From Actinomadura graeca (GTDB lineage Bacteria > Actinomycetota > Actinomycetes > Streptosporangiales > Streptosporangiaceae), in the NCBI RefSeq assembly GCF_019175365.1, contig NZ_CP059572.1:4030001-4094000 (forward strand): a DNA stretch of 64,000 bases. Direction: 5' to 3'. The translations under genes were made by a program, and so were the position numbers. How positions within the stretch are numbered: the first letter of the stretch is position 1; each line of letters begins with the position of its first letter. The notes beneath the pieces were generated by a model. The model saw nothing but the letters and a program-made list of their open reading frames with translations. It was not told where the DNA came from and did no database searches. Of this stretch, positions 17,974-25,912 are shown piece by piece.

Positions 17974-19398
17974 TCAGGCGCTCGTACTCTCCTCCGCGAG
18001 CGCGACCTTCACCTTCGTCGCGTCCTGCGAGTTGCGCCGCACGATCGGCCAGCCCGCCGCGATCACCACGAGCCATCCCGCCATCACATACAGCGCGATC
18101 CTGGTGTCGGCCTCCCACGCGATCGTCACGGTGACGAACACGAAGAACGCCAGCACGATCCAGTTCGTGTACGGCGCCCACGGCATCCGGTACGGCGACT
18201 TCGGCGCCGTCCCGGCCGCCACCCGCCGGCGGTAGACCATGTGCGCCACCAGGATGACCGTCCACACCAGGATGGCCCCGCCGGTGGAGACGGACGTGAT
18301 GTACTCGAACGCCTTCTCCGGCACCACCGCGTTGACGATCACGCCGATGCCCATGACGAGCGTCGAGATCACGACCGTCAGCACCGGCACACCGCGTCCG
18401 TTCAGCTTGGCCAGCGCCTTGGGCCCGTCACCGTTGACCCCCGTCGTCCGCAGCATCCGCGACGTCGAGTACAGCCCGCCCGCGTTGCAGGACGACAGCG
18501 CCGCGGTGAGGACCACGAAGTTGACGATGTCCGCCCCGCCCGGAATGCCGATCTTGTCGAAGGCCAGCACGAACGGGCTCGCGCCGCCCCTGAACTCCGT
18601 CCACGGCACCACCGACAGGATCACCAGCAGCGACCCCAGGTAGAACAGCGCGAACCGCACCGGCAGCGCGTTGATCGCCCTCGGGATGTTCTTCTCCGGG
18701 TCCTTGGCCTCGCTCGCCGTCACGCCCACCAGCTCGACGCCCAGGTAGGCGAACATGACCATCTGGAGCGTCATCAGCGTCGGGCTGATCCCCTCCGGGA
18801 AGACCCCGCCATGCGACCACAGGTTCCCGACCTCGGCCGTCTTCCCCGCGTCGCTGAACCCGAAGACCAGCACCCCGATCCCGACGAGGATCATCATCAC
18901 GATCGCCGCGACCTTGATCATGGCGAACCAGAACTCCAGCTCACCGAACAGCTTGACCGAGATCAGGTTGACGACGAACAGCACCAGCAGCGCCACCAGC
19001 GCCGTCTGCCACTGCTCGACGTCCGGCCACCACTTCTGTACGTACTTCCCGGCCGCGGTCAGTTCCGCCATGCCGGTCGTGACCCAGATGATCCAGTACG
19101 TCCACGTCGTGGCGTACCCCCAGAAGGGTCCCAGGAATTCCCGGGCATACCCGGCGAACCCCCCTTCGGCCCTCCGGTACGCGAGCAGCTCACCGAGCGC
19201 CCTCATCACGAAGAACAGCATCAGCCCGGCGACCGCGTAGGTCAGGATCAGGCTCGGCCCCGCCTTCGCGATGTTCTCTCCGGCCCCGAGGAACAACCCC
19301 GTGCCGATCGTCCCGCCGATCGCCAGCATCTGGATCTGGCGGGTGCCGAGTCCTCGCTGGTAGTCATCTGCAGCCTGATCTGGGAGCTTTTCGACCAT
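17974..19398 (-). CDS. amino-acid permease (APC superfamily, AAT-type)
   Basis: 474 residues from the ATG at 19398, with GAGAGG eight bases upstream; in-frame ATGs at 19419 and 19422 are alternatives. Twelve membrane helices are evident. The first contains AIGGTIGTGLFLGAG, the unwound substrate-binding helix of bacterial amino-acid transporters (GABA, proline, asparagine and aromatic permeases). A conserved E in GVTASEAKDPEKNIPRA follows helix 5-6. Substrate specificity cannot be fixed. A perfect 18-bp palindrome sits just upstream of the start, suggesting repression by a substrate-responsive regulator. Confidence 0.9.
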   Translation of the reverse strand: MVEKLPDQAADDYQRGLGTRQIQMLAIGGTIGTGLFLGAGENIAKAGPSLILTYAVAGLMLFFVMRALGELLAYRRAEGGFAGYAREFLGPFWGYATTWTYWIIWVTTGMAELTAAGKYVQKWWPDVEQWQTALVALLVLFVVNLISVKLFGELEFWFAMIKVAAIVMMILVGIGVLVFGFSDAGKTAEVGNLWSHGGVFPEGISPTLMTLQMVMFAYLGVELVGVTASEAKDPEKNIPRAINALPVRFALFYLGSLLVILSVVPWTEFRGGASPFVLAFDKIGIPGGADIVNFVVLTAALSSCNAGGLYSTSRMLRTTGVNGDGPKALAKLNGRGVPVLTVVISTLVMGIGVIVNAVVPEKAFEYITSVSTGGAILVWTVILVAHMVYRRRVAAGTAPKSPYRMPWAPYTNWIVLAFFVFVTVTIAWEADTRIALYVMAGWLVVIAAGWPIVRRNSQDATKVKVALAEESTSA

Positions 19399-19426
19399 GC
19401 GTTCCGGCCTCTCTCGCATCATCCAC

Positions 19427-19469
19427 CTCTGACCCGGGTCAGAGTAGGAACCCCGCCAACAATGCGAAA
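19427..19469 (-). promoter_or_regulatory. permease promoter with 18-bp palindromic operator
   Basis: CTCTGACCCGGGTCAGAG (19427-19444) is a perfect 18-bp palindrome. On the minus strand it overlaps a -10-like TACTCT (19441-19446), with a weak -35 TTCGCA about 16 bp upstream. The palindrome therefore covers the start point of the permease transcript, the classic position of a repressor site. Confidence 0.5.
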
Positions 19470-19575
19470 CCCCCTCTACACCACCCTTTGAACCCACCCC
19501 GGATCGGTATCCGCCCGGTACCTCTCCGTTACCACCGGTCCTCCCCGTCCCCCCGTCCGCAAACCCCTTAACGAG

Positions 19576-19605
19576 TTGGCGCCGCCCTCGGCCATCGCGT
19601 ATGCT
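19576..19605 (+). promoter_or_regulatory. promoter of the tRNA-Asp/tRNA-Phe operon
   Basis: TTGGCG (19576-19581) and TATGCT (19600-19605) are spaced by 18 bp and lie 70 bp upstream of tRNA-Asp. No other promoter-like pair is visible before the two tRNAs, which are only 20 bp apart and likely share one transcript. Confidence 0.45.
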
Positions 19606-19675
19606 CTCGGACGTCGCCAAGCGCCGGTCACCCGGCCAAGACACCCCTCCCGAGCCACTAGGCTCGGAGCAGCAA

Positions 19676-19750
19676 GGTCCTGTGGAGCAGTTAGGAGTGC
19701 TCGCCACCCTGTCAAGGTGGAGGCCGCGGGTTCAAATCCCGTCAGGACCG
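19676..19750 (+). tRNA. tRNA-Asp (anticodon GTC)
   Basis: The acceptor stem GGTCCTG pairs with CAGGACC, the anticodon loop CTGTCAA carries GTC at 19711-19713, and the T arm contains GTTCAAAT. The genomic sequence continues CCA, so the 3' end is encoded. All arms close, so the gene looks functional. Confidence 0.97.
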
Positions 19751-19770
19751 CCAGGCGCCCCGCGCGTCCT

Positions 19771-19844
19771 GGGCAGGTAGCTCAGTCGGTACGAGCGTCC
19801 GCCTGAAAAGCGGAAGGTCGGCGGTTCGACCCCGCCCCTGCCCA
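19771..19844 (+). tRNA. tRNA-Phe (anticodon GAA); integration target of the three elements
   Basis: The acceptor stem GGGCAGG pairs with CCTGCCC, the anticodon stem TCCGC/GCGGA encloses the loop CTGAAAA with GAA at 19805-19807, and the T arm contains GGTTCGACCCC. CCA is not encoded. The 3' portion from the anticodon loop to the discriminator base is repeated at 39293, 52635 and 53621, so integration keeps the tRNA intact. Confidence 0.97.
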
Positions 19845-19845
19845 C
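19803..19845 (+). repeat. att core copy 1 (attL, inside tRNA-Phe)
   Basis: This 43-bp stretch from the anticodon loop to one base past the tRNA recurs identically at 39293-39335 and 52635-52677 and nearly identically at 53621-53665. It marks the left junction of element 1. Confidence 0.9.
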
Positions 19846-19862
19846 CTGATCGGGCACCGCAA

Positions 19863-19901
19863 AGAAGCGCCCGACCTGCAAGAACAGGTCCGGGCGCTTC
19901 T
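19863..19901 (+). terminator. hairpin terminator after tRNA-Phe
   Basis: AGAAGCGCCCGACCTG (19863-19878) pairs with CAGGTCCGGGCGCTTCT (19885-19901) apart from one bulged base, around a six-base loop. It follows the tRNA by 18 bp and would end the tRNA transcript, shielding the element from read-through. Confidence 0.75.
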
Positions 19902-20057
19902 CTCGTCTGTCCGGCTGTGTCCGACCGTCACCGGCAGGTTGCGGGTGGCCGTGCGGAATGCGTGCGGAACGTCAGTCACCTTGCAGTGCCTGCTCACCGG
20001 GCACGATCGCGGCAAGAGCACCGTGCCGCCCCATCGACCGCCTGAGACCGCACAGGC

Positions 20058-20354
20058 TCATGGGACGGTCAGAGTGGCCCGGCACTCCCGGACGGTGCAA
20101 GGGAGAAGGCCCTGCTCACCTGCCTGCCGAAGGGTGATCTGCCTTACCTTCTCCGGGTCGCGTGCGAATCCGCAGGGGGTATACGGGCTGTGATATTGGT
20201 GCCCGGTCTGCGTGGCAAGGACTGGCTCATCCAGGAGACGGTCTGCCCTTTTCAGTGAGGCGGCATGGCTCTTCAGCGCCGCGGCGTGCTCCTGAAGAGC
20301 TTTAGCCATCTCCTCCAGTTCCTCCGCATGGCTGATCATTTCCTCTGGCGTCAC
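20058..20354 (-). CDS. small coiled-coil hypothetical protein of the AICE
   Basis: 98 residues from the GTG at 20354 (GGAG five bases upstream, 23 bp after the HNH stop codon). Residues 6-40 form an Ala/Glu/Lys-rich amphipathic helix (EELEEMAKALQEHAAALKSH), probably a coiled coil. The C-terminal part has three Cys but no known motif. It is likely co-transcribed with the HNH endonuclease upstream. No function is recognised. Confidence 0.55.
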   Translation of the reverse strand: MTPEEMISHAEELEEMAKALQEHAAALKSHAASLKRADRLLDEPVLATQTGHQYHSPYTPCGFARDPEKVRQITLRQAGEQGLLPCTVRECRATLTVP

Positions 20355-20377
20355 GGGCTCTCCGATCGGTGTCGCAC

Positions 20378-21367
20378 TCAAGCTTGTTCGATGAGCGCCT
20401 TGAGTTCGGCTGGGGTAGGCCACGGTGCTGCGCGGTGGATCATGCGATGGCAGTTGGCGCAGATGAGGGCGAGGTCACTGAGCTTGGTTGAACCCTCTCC
20501 GGCCTGGTGGAGGGGGACTACGTGATGGCATTCGATGTAGCCGGCCCCGCGGGCACCGTACGTTTTCTCGAAGTCGAAGCCACAGGCCTCGCAGGCCAGA
20601 GTTCCACCAAGCTTGAGAACGCTGTCGATCTTCCGCCTTCTAAGCTTCCGGCTGCGCTCGCGGGACAGGTGGCGCCGGAGGAGTAGACGGCCCTCGGGAG
20701 CACTGAAGTCCTCAGACTCGGTGTCGTCGTTCGGCAGGCTGCCGCCAGTGAGGTCGCCAGACGCAAGACCCTCGCGCAGGAGAGCAGCAGCTTCGGCCAT
20801 CTCGTGAGGCCGCTTGAGGAAGGCGTCGATGACTTCGAGGTCGAGCGCCCCGCCATTGGTCGGCTTTCCGGTGTAGTCGGGGTGGTGGGTAGCCAGGTCG
20901 AAAGTCTTGCGTGCGACGCCGTTCGGGTTGCGGAAGGTGTCGCTACGGGACTCCGGGCTGTGGATTGGGGCGAGGTTGAGCAACCGGGAAAGCTCGACCA
21001 CGTCCGCGTTAGCCGCGTCCAACCCCTTCCAGTTGTTCTTAGCTACCAGGTCGCAGGCAAGGACAAGCTCATCCCATGCCCAGTCCGGGTTGCGTAGCAC
21101 CTTGACAGAAAAGCCAAGATCCTGAAGCCAGCGTGCAGCGCCTTCCCGACCACCGCTGAAGTCCTCCCACGTCAGAGGCTGCCCATACTCGTACTTGTGC
21201 GCCACTCCGGCGATGGCCTTGGAGTCGTACTCTCTACCCTCATGGACAAGTAGGTACGAACGGGCAGGACGGTACCCATACAAGGCAAGGAACTCTTGTT
21301 GCCCAAGCTGGTCATACTCCGCGAGCGTCTTCAAGACGGCATCGGCGCTGAGAACTCCTTTATCCAT
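20378..21367 (-). CDS. McrA-like HNH endonuclease (probable modification-dependent, type IV restriction)
   Basis: 329 residues in three parts. Residues ~5-90 resemble the N-terminal head domain of ScoMcrA-like proteins (EYDQLGQQEFLALYGYRPAR, then YDSKAIAGVAHKY). Residues ~95-205 contain RNPNGVARKTFDLATHHPDY, a pattern I associate with sulfur-binding domains of McrA homologues. The C-terminal HNH module has CEACGF, ECHHVVPLH and LICANCHRMIH, with zinc-binding Cys pairs and the catalytic His. Such enzymes cut phosphorothioate- or methyl-modified foreign DNA. The SRA domain of full ScoMcrA is absent. The HNH assignment is firm; the modification it senses is inferred. Confidence 0.75.
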   Translation of the reverse strand: MDKGVLSADAVLKTLAEYDQLGQQEFLALYGYRPARSYLLVHEGREYDSKAIAGVAHKYEYGQPLTWEDFSGGREGAARWLQDLGFSVKVLRNPDWAWDELVLACDLVAKNNWKGLDAANADVVELSRLLNLAPIHSPESRSDTFRNPNGVARKTFDLATHHPDYTGKPTNGGALDLEVIDAFLKRPHEMAEAAALLREGLASGDLTGGSLPNDDTESEDFSAPEGRLLLRRHLSRERSRKLRRRKIDSVLKLGGTLACEACGFDFEKTYGARGAGYIECHHVVPLHQAGEGSTKLSDLALICANCHRMIHRAAPWPTPAELKALIEQA

Positions 21368-21513
21368 GTCTGCACCTTAGACCGGCTCGCCGACACTCCT
21401 AGGGGCGCTTCAAGAAAAGGATCAGCGCCTCCAGGGGAAGGGCGACGACCCCAGACCACGGCGTACGTGGCTGGGGCCGTTTCCTTTGTGCGGGCGCATC
21501 CGGCTCTCTGAGT

Positions 21514-22920
21514 TCAGCCGTCCCGTAGTGCCTGCTCGATGCGGCGCTTGGCTGCCTCGTGCTGCCCCTCGATGCACTTCGCATAGACGCGTAGCAGCAC
21601 CTCAACACTGTGGCCGGCCCACTCGGCGATGTCGGTCGGCGGCACTCCCCCATTGAGCCAGGTGGACACGCAGGCATGCCGGAGGTCGTAGACCCTCCTG
21701 GCGAGCGGCGAGGCGTACTCGGCCTCACTGAGCGCCACGCGGCGGGCCGCATCCCACGCGCGGCGGTAGGTGATGCTGGCCAGCTCGCCGCCGCGGATTC
21801 CCCAGAACAGGCGCCCGCCGGGGCCGGGGCCGATGTCCCGCAGGTGGGCGCGCAGGATGCGGGTAAGCGGTGGCGGGGTCGGCACGCGGCGCCATGCCCC
21901 CTCGGCACGGCCTTTGAGCTGGCGCCGTTCCCGGTTGGCGCCATCGTCGGTCCAGTCGGTTCCGACTTCCGGACTGGCGGTGTTGAAGTGCAGTTCTCCC
22001 CAGTCGTCGATGGGTTCCTGCCACTTCTGTGTGTCGTCCGCCCAGACCAGGGCGGGAAGCGTGACGTTCTCGACGCGGAGGTTCACAGCCTCTTCCGGGC
22101 GAAGGGCGGCGTAGTAGATGACGGCGAAGAACGCCATGAGGCGTTGCCCGCTCGGCCTCTGCCGGCGGACCGCTCCGAGAAGTCGGCGCGCTTGGGCGTG
22201 GTTGACCACCGAACGGCGGTCGACCTCGGCGGAACTCTTACTCCGTGCCTTCCATTTCGTCGTCTTGATCGGGTTGTTGGGCAACACGCCGATTTCCACG
22301 GCGTATTCGCACGCGTGGTGCAGGATCGCGCGGTTGCGCTGGACGGTCGACGGCGCGGCCGGCTTGCCGTCGAGGCGCGTGGCCGCGGCATTGAGAAGTT
22401 CCCGCACGGCGGCGGGGTCGTTCAACACGGACATAGGCTTGGTGTTGTTCTCGACCCAGCGCAGAACCTCGGCGACGTCCGGCGGGCACGTGGGACGGTT
22501 CTTGGTGTTGAACGCCCACCGGCGAAGCGCGGTCCGGATGTGCTGGTCTTTGGACCTGCCGCGTTCGGTGGCGAGCATCACGGGCGTGACGGTGACGAGC
22601 GCCCATGCCGTGTTCGCGCGGTGCTTGGCAGAGATGCCCTTCCACTTCATGTCCACGTAGGCAAGGCAGAACGCATACCAGGACATGTCTTTCTTGGCGC
22701 GTCCCCAACTCACCGGGCGGCCGGTCGTGACGTCAAACGCCTCACCCTTACGGGCGGCGGCGCGCAGCTCCGCTTGGAAGCTGTCGACTTGAGCCTTGAC
22801 ACGGAAGGATTCGCGCCACACCTGGGGGCCGACCTTCCACCGGGCGGTGTAGGTGGTGACGCTCTTCCCCTTGTAGACCTCGGTCTTGTAGATGCGGGCG
22901 TCGTAGGTGATGTTCTGCAT
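21514..22920 (-). CDS. int: tyrosine-recombinase integrase of element 1
   Basis: 468 residues from the ATG at 22920, which overlaps the xis stop as ATGA. The N-terminal part contains an SAM-like core-binding region. The C-terminal catalytic domain shows the first Arg in ALRPEEA, the LRHACVSTWL box, GHSVEVLL and the nucleophile Tyr in RVYAKC. This is the phage-integrase family that recombines tRNA-borne att sites, consistent with the tRNA-Phe att core 1.7 kb away. The frame is open much further upstream, but the ATGA overlap with xis fixes this start. Confidence 0.93.
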   Translation of the reverse strand: MQNITYDARIYKTEVYKGKSVTTYTARWKVGPQVWRESFRVKAQVDSFQAELRAAARKGEAFDVTTGRPVSWGRAKKDMSWYAFCLAYVDMKWKGISAKHRANTAWALVTVTPVMLATERGRSKDQHIRTALRRWAFNTKNRPTCPPDVAEVLRWVENNTKPMSVLNDPAAVRELLNAAATRLDGKPAAPSTVQRNRAILHHACEYAVEIGVLPNNPIKTTKWKARSKSSAEVDRRSVVNHAQARRLLGAVRRQRPSGQRLMAFFAVIYYAALRPEEAVNLRVENVTLPALVWADDTQKWQEPIDDWGELHFNTASPEVGTDWTDDGANRERRQLKGRAEGAWRRVPTPPPLTRILRAHLRDIGPGPGGRLFWGIRGGELASITYRRAWDAARRVALSEAEYASPLARRVYDLRHACVSTWLNGGVPPTDIAEWAGHSVEVLLRVYAKCIEGQHEAAKRRIEQALRDG

Positions 22921-23117
22921 CAGGCGGCCACCTTCCGAGCTTCCCACCACGCATCGAGGTCTTCGCGGCTGACGCGCAGTTCGCCGTTCGGGATTTTCGA
23001 GCATTCCGGCGCGAGTCCCTTGGCGCGCCAGTCGTAGAAGGTGGATCGCGAAATCTTGATCTCGGCGCACACCTCGGCGAGGGTGAGCATTTCCTTGGGA
23101 CGGATTGCCGTTTTCAC
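22920..23117 (-). CDS. xis: excisionase (MerR-like helix-turn-helix, HTH_17)
   Basis: 65 residues from the GTG at 23117 (GTGAGG six bases upstream); a GTG at 23129 is an alternative. The chain is one winged helix-turn-helix (MLTLAEVCAEIKISRSTFYD, then W-x-A-K-G and a DLDAWW tail) typical of Xis/AlpA proteins. It overlaps int by four bases, so both are translated together. It would bend attR/attL DNA to favour excision. One copy of the conserved hairpin lies just upstream. Confidence 0.88.
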   Translation of the reverse strand: MKTAIRPKEMLTLAEVCAEIKISRSTFYDWRAKGLAPECSKIPNGELRVSREDLDAWWEARKVAA

Positions 23118-23150
23118 GGGCGACCTCACTTTGAGGGGGGATCGGTTGGG

Positions 23151-23197
23151 CCGACGTTGGCCAGCGGCATGCGTGGTGGCTCGTGCGCTGGCGTCGG
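23151..23197 (-). ncRNA. conserved hairpin element, copy A (upstream of xis)
   Basis: On the plus strand CCGACG-TTGG-CCAGCG pairs with CGCTGG-CGTCGG around a 19-base loop, GCATGCGTGGTGGCTCGTG. The loop and the flanking GATCGGT match copies B (26924) and C (32478), while the inner stem differs by a compensatory pair (CCAGCG/CGCTGG here, CCGGCG/CGCCGG in B). It lies 34 bp before the xis start, within the leader if transcribed on the minus strand. Whether it acts as RNA or as a DNA site is not known. Confidence 0.5.
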
Positions 23198-23213
23198 GGT
23201 GTCGGTGATGGGA

Positions 23214-23366
23214 GGGGTAGCCGTACCAGCCGTACCAGCCTCGTTTTTGCTGGTCAGGTGCGGTACGACTTGGCAGGGTGGTACGGCTTGAGCCGTACCA
23301 GCCGGGTAAGCCTCATCGGGTCTGACCTGCGGTGTTGAGGCTGGTACGGCTGGTACGGCCTACCCC
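23214..23366. repeat. iteron-like inverted repeats, candidate replication origin of element 1
   Basis: Two perfect 22-bp inverted arms lie at 23221-23242 and 23337-23358, each holding two CGTACCAGC units; the symmetry extends about 7 bp further outward with one inserted base. Between them sits a second inverted repeat, TGGTACGGC (23279-23287) and GCCGTACCA (23292-23300), plus a single CGGTACG near 23261. The array is just beyond, and overlaps, the 3' end of the replication gene, where AICE origins have been found. The start of xis is about 100 bp away. Confidence 0.5.
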
Positions 23367-24497
23367 CGGCATGGGCAGGACGGTGGCCGGTTCGGCATTG
23401 CCGGGCGGGGTGTCGTCGGCGGGGCAGTACCGCGCCCATGCGTCGGTGAAGTCGGCGCGGCGGTAGCCCTTGGCCTGCCCGCTCTGGAACCGGATGGTGT
23501 CGGAACGGATCTCGTATTCGCGCAGGATGGTGCCGAGTTTCATGGCGGTGAGCCCGTTGGGGCCGTAATCGCCCCAGGGTGCTTCGGGGTCGGCCTTGAG
23601 GCGGTCGAGGAGAACGGCGGTGGGAAGGGCGGTCTCGGCGCCGAATGCGGTCCGGCAGTCGGTGAGCAGGCGGAGCCGGGTGGACATCTGGCCGTTGTCG
23701 TCGGCGTCTGCGGTGAGTGCGAGGACGGCGGCGCGGGCGCGTTCGGGCCAAGGGGCACCGGCGTGGTCGGCGACGACCACGAGCGGTTCCCAGGTGTCGG
23801 CGGCGCGGTCTTCGACGGGCATTGCGGGTTCGGCGGCCTCCAATGTGTTGAGGTCGGCGCGTAGCCAGGTGTTGAGGTCCGTGGCGAGTTGGCGGAGCGG
23901 TTGCCGGTCGCGCTTGTGCCGGAATGGGGAGACGGTTTCGCCGGGAGCGCGGCGGCGCATGCGGATGACGACGGCGCGGTCTTCGATGGTGTCGGGCATG
24001 GCGCCGATTCCGGCGAGCGCGGCCATGGCGAAGGTGGGGATGGATTCGACGCGGTTGGCGTTGGCGTCGTACCGCTTGGCGGGGCGGTTGCGCTGATGAC
24101 CGGCATTGAGCAGTCCGCGCAGATCCTCGTTCCCATCGGCCTTCGCCCCGAAGATGGTGTCCGCTTCGTCTACCAGCAGCGTGGGCGGGTCGTCGGTGAT
24201 GGACCGGTAGACCGCGGCCGGGCTGCTGTTGACGGTGATGAACGGGACGTGGCATGTGGCCTCGACCACGTCCAAGAGCCGGGACTTTCCGCACCGCTTT
24301 TCCGGGGCGCGGATGACCAGGCGCGGGGCGTGCGGCCATGCCGGTTGCGCGTGTGTGGCGGCGATCCACAGGGCGACGGCGTCGGCGGCCTGGGGACTCG
24401 GCAGGATGACGTACCGGGTGAGGGCGGCGCGCAGCGATTCGAGCAGTGCGGCGCCGTTCACCGGTTGGTCGTCCGGGGTGGCGGGGTTGGTGGTCAT
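23313..24497 (-). CDS. DUF3631 P-loop protein (replication helicase-like)
   Basis: 394 residues. Walker A lies in APEKRCGKSRLLD (residues 64-76) and Walker B in TLLVDEADTIF, followed by sensor-like segments; the C-terminal ~100 residues match the DUF3631 region with LREYEIRSDTIRF. Such proteins accompany prim-pol replicases in AICEs and may act as the replicative helicase. It starts four bases inside the prim-pol gene (ATGA), so the two are coupled. Its last ~20 codons overlap the candidate origin repeats. Confidence 0.85.
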   Translation of the reverse strand: MTTNPATPDDQPVNGAALLESLRAALTRYVILPSPQAADAVALWIAATHAQPAWPHAPRLVIRAPEKRCGKSRLLDVVEATCHVPFITVNSSPAAVYRSITDDPPTLLVDEADTIFGAKADGNEDLRGLLNAGHQRNRPAKRYDANANRVESIPTFAMAALAGIGAMPDTIEDRAVVIRMRRRAPGETVSPFRHKRDRQPLRQLATDLNTWLRADLNTLEAAEPAMPVEDRAADTWEPLVVVADHAGAPWPERARAAVLALTADADDNGQMSTRLRLLTDCRTAFGAETALPTAVLLDRLKADPEAPWGDYGPNGLTAMKLGTILREYEIRSDTIRFQSGQAKGYRRADFTDAWARYCPADDTPPGNAEPATVLPMPGVGRTSRTSLNTAGQTR

Positions 24498-25498
24498 GCG
24501 GGGTTCCCCCTGGTGATGGTGCGCGGGTTGCGGGTTCCGGCGGTGAGGCCGGAGGCGATGGTGGTGCGGATTTCGGCGGGGGTGAGTCCGCCGGTGCCGA
24601 GGTGGACGGCGGCGGCTTGGGTGAGGTGATCGGCGGCGTGGTCGGCGGTGAGCAGGCCGGCGCCGACGAGACGGCCGAGGTTGTAGGCGGCTTTGTTAAG
24701 GGCGTGGTTGCGGCCACCGGTGCGCGCGCCGGCCACCCGCTGCCCCTCCCCTTGGAGTGCCGTCCGGGCATAGGCCGGCAGATCAGCGATCGGGTCCGCG
24801 GTGGCCGGGGGGCACTCCAAGGGGGGAGGCGCCGGCGGGGCGGGGGTGAGAAGGCCCGTCAGCCACTCCGGGAGGGGGACCGGGGCGGTGTCGTGGGTGA
24901 GGCGGTAGGGGCGGCCGGTGTTGGTGCTGGGCGGGGCGAGCACGTACCCGCCCCAGCCGCGGACGTCGACCTTCCAGCCCAGTCCGGCGCCGCGCTCGCC
25001 GGCGCGGTTGCCGATCCGGGTTCCGGGCGGGGCGGTGTAGTACAGGTGCATGCCGCCGCGCGGGGTGGCCACGGTGAAGGTGTCGAAGTCGATGGCAGCG
25101 CCGGCGCGTTCGGCCAGCACCGCGAGCACGTCGGCGCCGTCCCGCACGCCCGGCAGCGCCCATCCGGGGGGCGGTTGCTCGCCGGGGGCGGGCACGTCCA
25201 GGTCGATGACGACCAGCCCGGACGGGCCGCACGCGATCCCGACGCCGTAGGGTGCGTGCGCCCACGCGGCGGCGATGCGGTCAGGGTCGGTGGTGGCGCG
25301 GTCCTCCCACTTGCGGTGCCCGCTCGCGCAGGGGCCGCGGCCAGGGCAGGCGGCTTGGCTGTGCAGCGCGGGCGGCTTCTTGGCGTCCGGGCGGACCGGG
25401 AACACCCGCCACCCGCGGCGCGCGTAGTCCAGTGCCGCACTGGTCAAGTGCTGCGGCCGGGCGTGGCCGCGGCCGGTGCGCTGCGCGCTCGGCGGCAC
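24494..25498 (-). CDS. bifunctional DNA primase/polymerase (prim-pol replicase)
   Basis: About 334 residues from the GTG at 25498. The prim-pol domain begins at once (ALDYARRGWRVFPVRPDAKKP), has a Cys pair in QAACPGRGPC, metal-binding acids in LVVIDLDVP and the basic/His strand GGMHLYY. A C-terminal helical region (GGRNHALNKAAYNLGRLV) is typical of AICE RepPP proteins. The enzyme would prime and extend DNA during replication of the excised element. The frame stays open upstream to 25912, but that stretch is antisense to a well-supported plus-strand gene, so the short start is preferred with moderate certainty. Confidence 0.82.
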   Translation of the reverse strand: MPPSAQRTGRGHARPQHLTSAALDYARRGWRVFPVRPDAKKPPALHSQAACPGRGPCASGHRKWEDRATTDPDRIAAAWAHAPYGVGIACGPSGLVVIDLDVPAPGEQPPPGWALPGVRDGADVLAVLAERAGAAIDFDTFTVATPRGGMHLYYTAPPGTRIGNRAGERGAGLGWKVDVRGWGGYVLAPPSTNTGRPYRLTHDTAPVPLPEWLTGLLTPAPPAPPPLECPPATADPIADLPAYARTALQGEGQRVAGARTGGRNHALNKAAYNLGRLVGAGLLTADHAADHLTQAAAVHLGTGGLTPAEIRTTIASGLTAGTRNPRTITRGNPA

Positions 25499-25516
25499 CG
25501 GGCTACGGTCGGTGCC

Positions 25517-25681
25517 ATGACCGATGAGACCCGAATCGCGCTGAAGAACTACGACAACCTCGTCCGCTCCCGCGGGCTGGACGACGTCGAACTCGACTGG
25601 GACACCGACACCCTGATCTACGGCGACGGCGGCGCCCTCATCGACACCCTGCTTGACCCCGGCTTCACCGGCGTCTCCTGA
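25517..25681 (+). CDS. small acidic protein, divergent from the prim-pol gene
   Basis: 54 residues, MTDETRIALKNYDNL to PGFTGVS, rich in Asp. Nearly every codon ends in G or C, much more than the opposing minus-strand frame, which supports coding. It starts 18 bp from the proposed prim-pol start on the opposite strand and is the only plus-strand gene in this part of the element. No motif is recognised; a small regulator or anti-restriction-like acidic protein is possible but unproven. Confidence 0.5.
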   Translation: MTDETRIALKNYDNLVRSRGLDDVELDWDTDTLIYGDGGALIDTLLDPGFTGVS

Positions 25682-25912
25682 GACCTGACTGCGCCCGACC
25701 TCAGTGTCGGTGCGGGGTCGGCATGGCGGGGTGGGGCGCCCGTCATGGTCGTTGACGTAGGTGCCATCGGGCAACCGCCACTCGGTGAACCAACGGCGTC
25801 CATACGGCGAGGGCCGTTTCTGGGCGTGCGTGCCGCACCGCAGGCAGGTGGCGTTGTACCGGTCGTGCCGCTGCCAGGCGTGGCGGGCGGGTGAGATGGT
25901 CACAGTCGGCAT
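25682..25912 (-). other. CxxC small-protein coding segment without its own stop
   Basis: An ATG at 25912 opens a frame with CLRCGTH, a Trp-rich segment and DGTYVNDHDGRP, which looks like a small AICE zinc-finger-type protein of about 65-70 residues. The frame has no stop and continues in phase into the prim-pol frame, crossing DNA antisense to the plus-strand gene at 25517. Either it has lost its stop, or the replicase really is a ~470-residue fusion. The start overlaps the preceding gene by 13 bp, as expected for a real gene in this operon. Confidence 0.4.
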
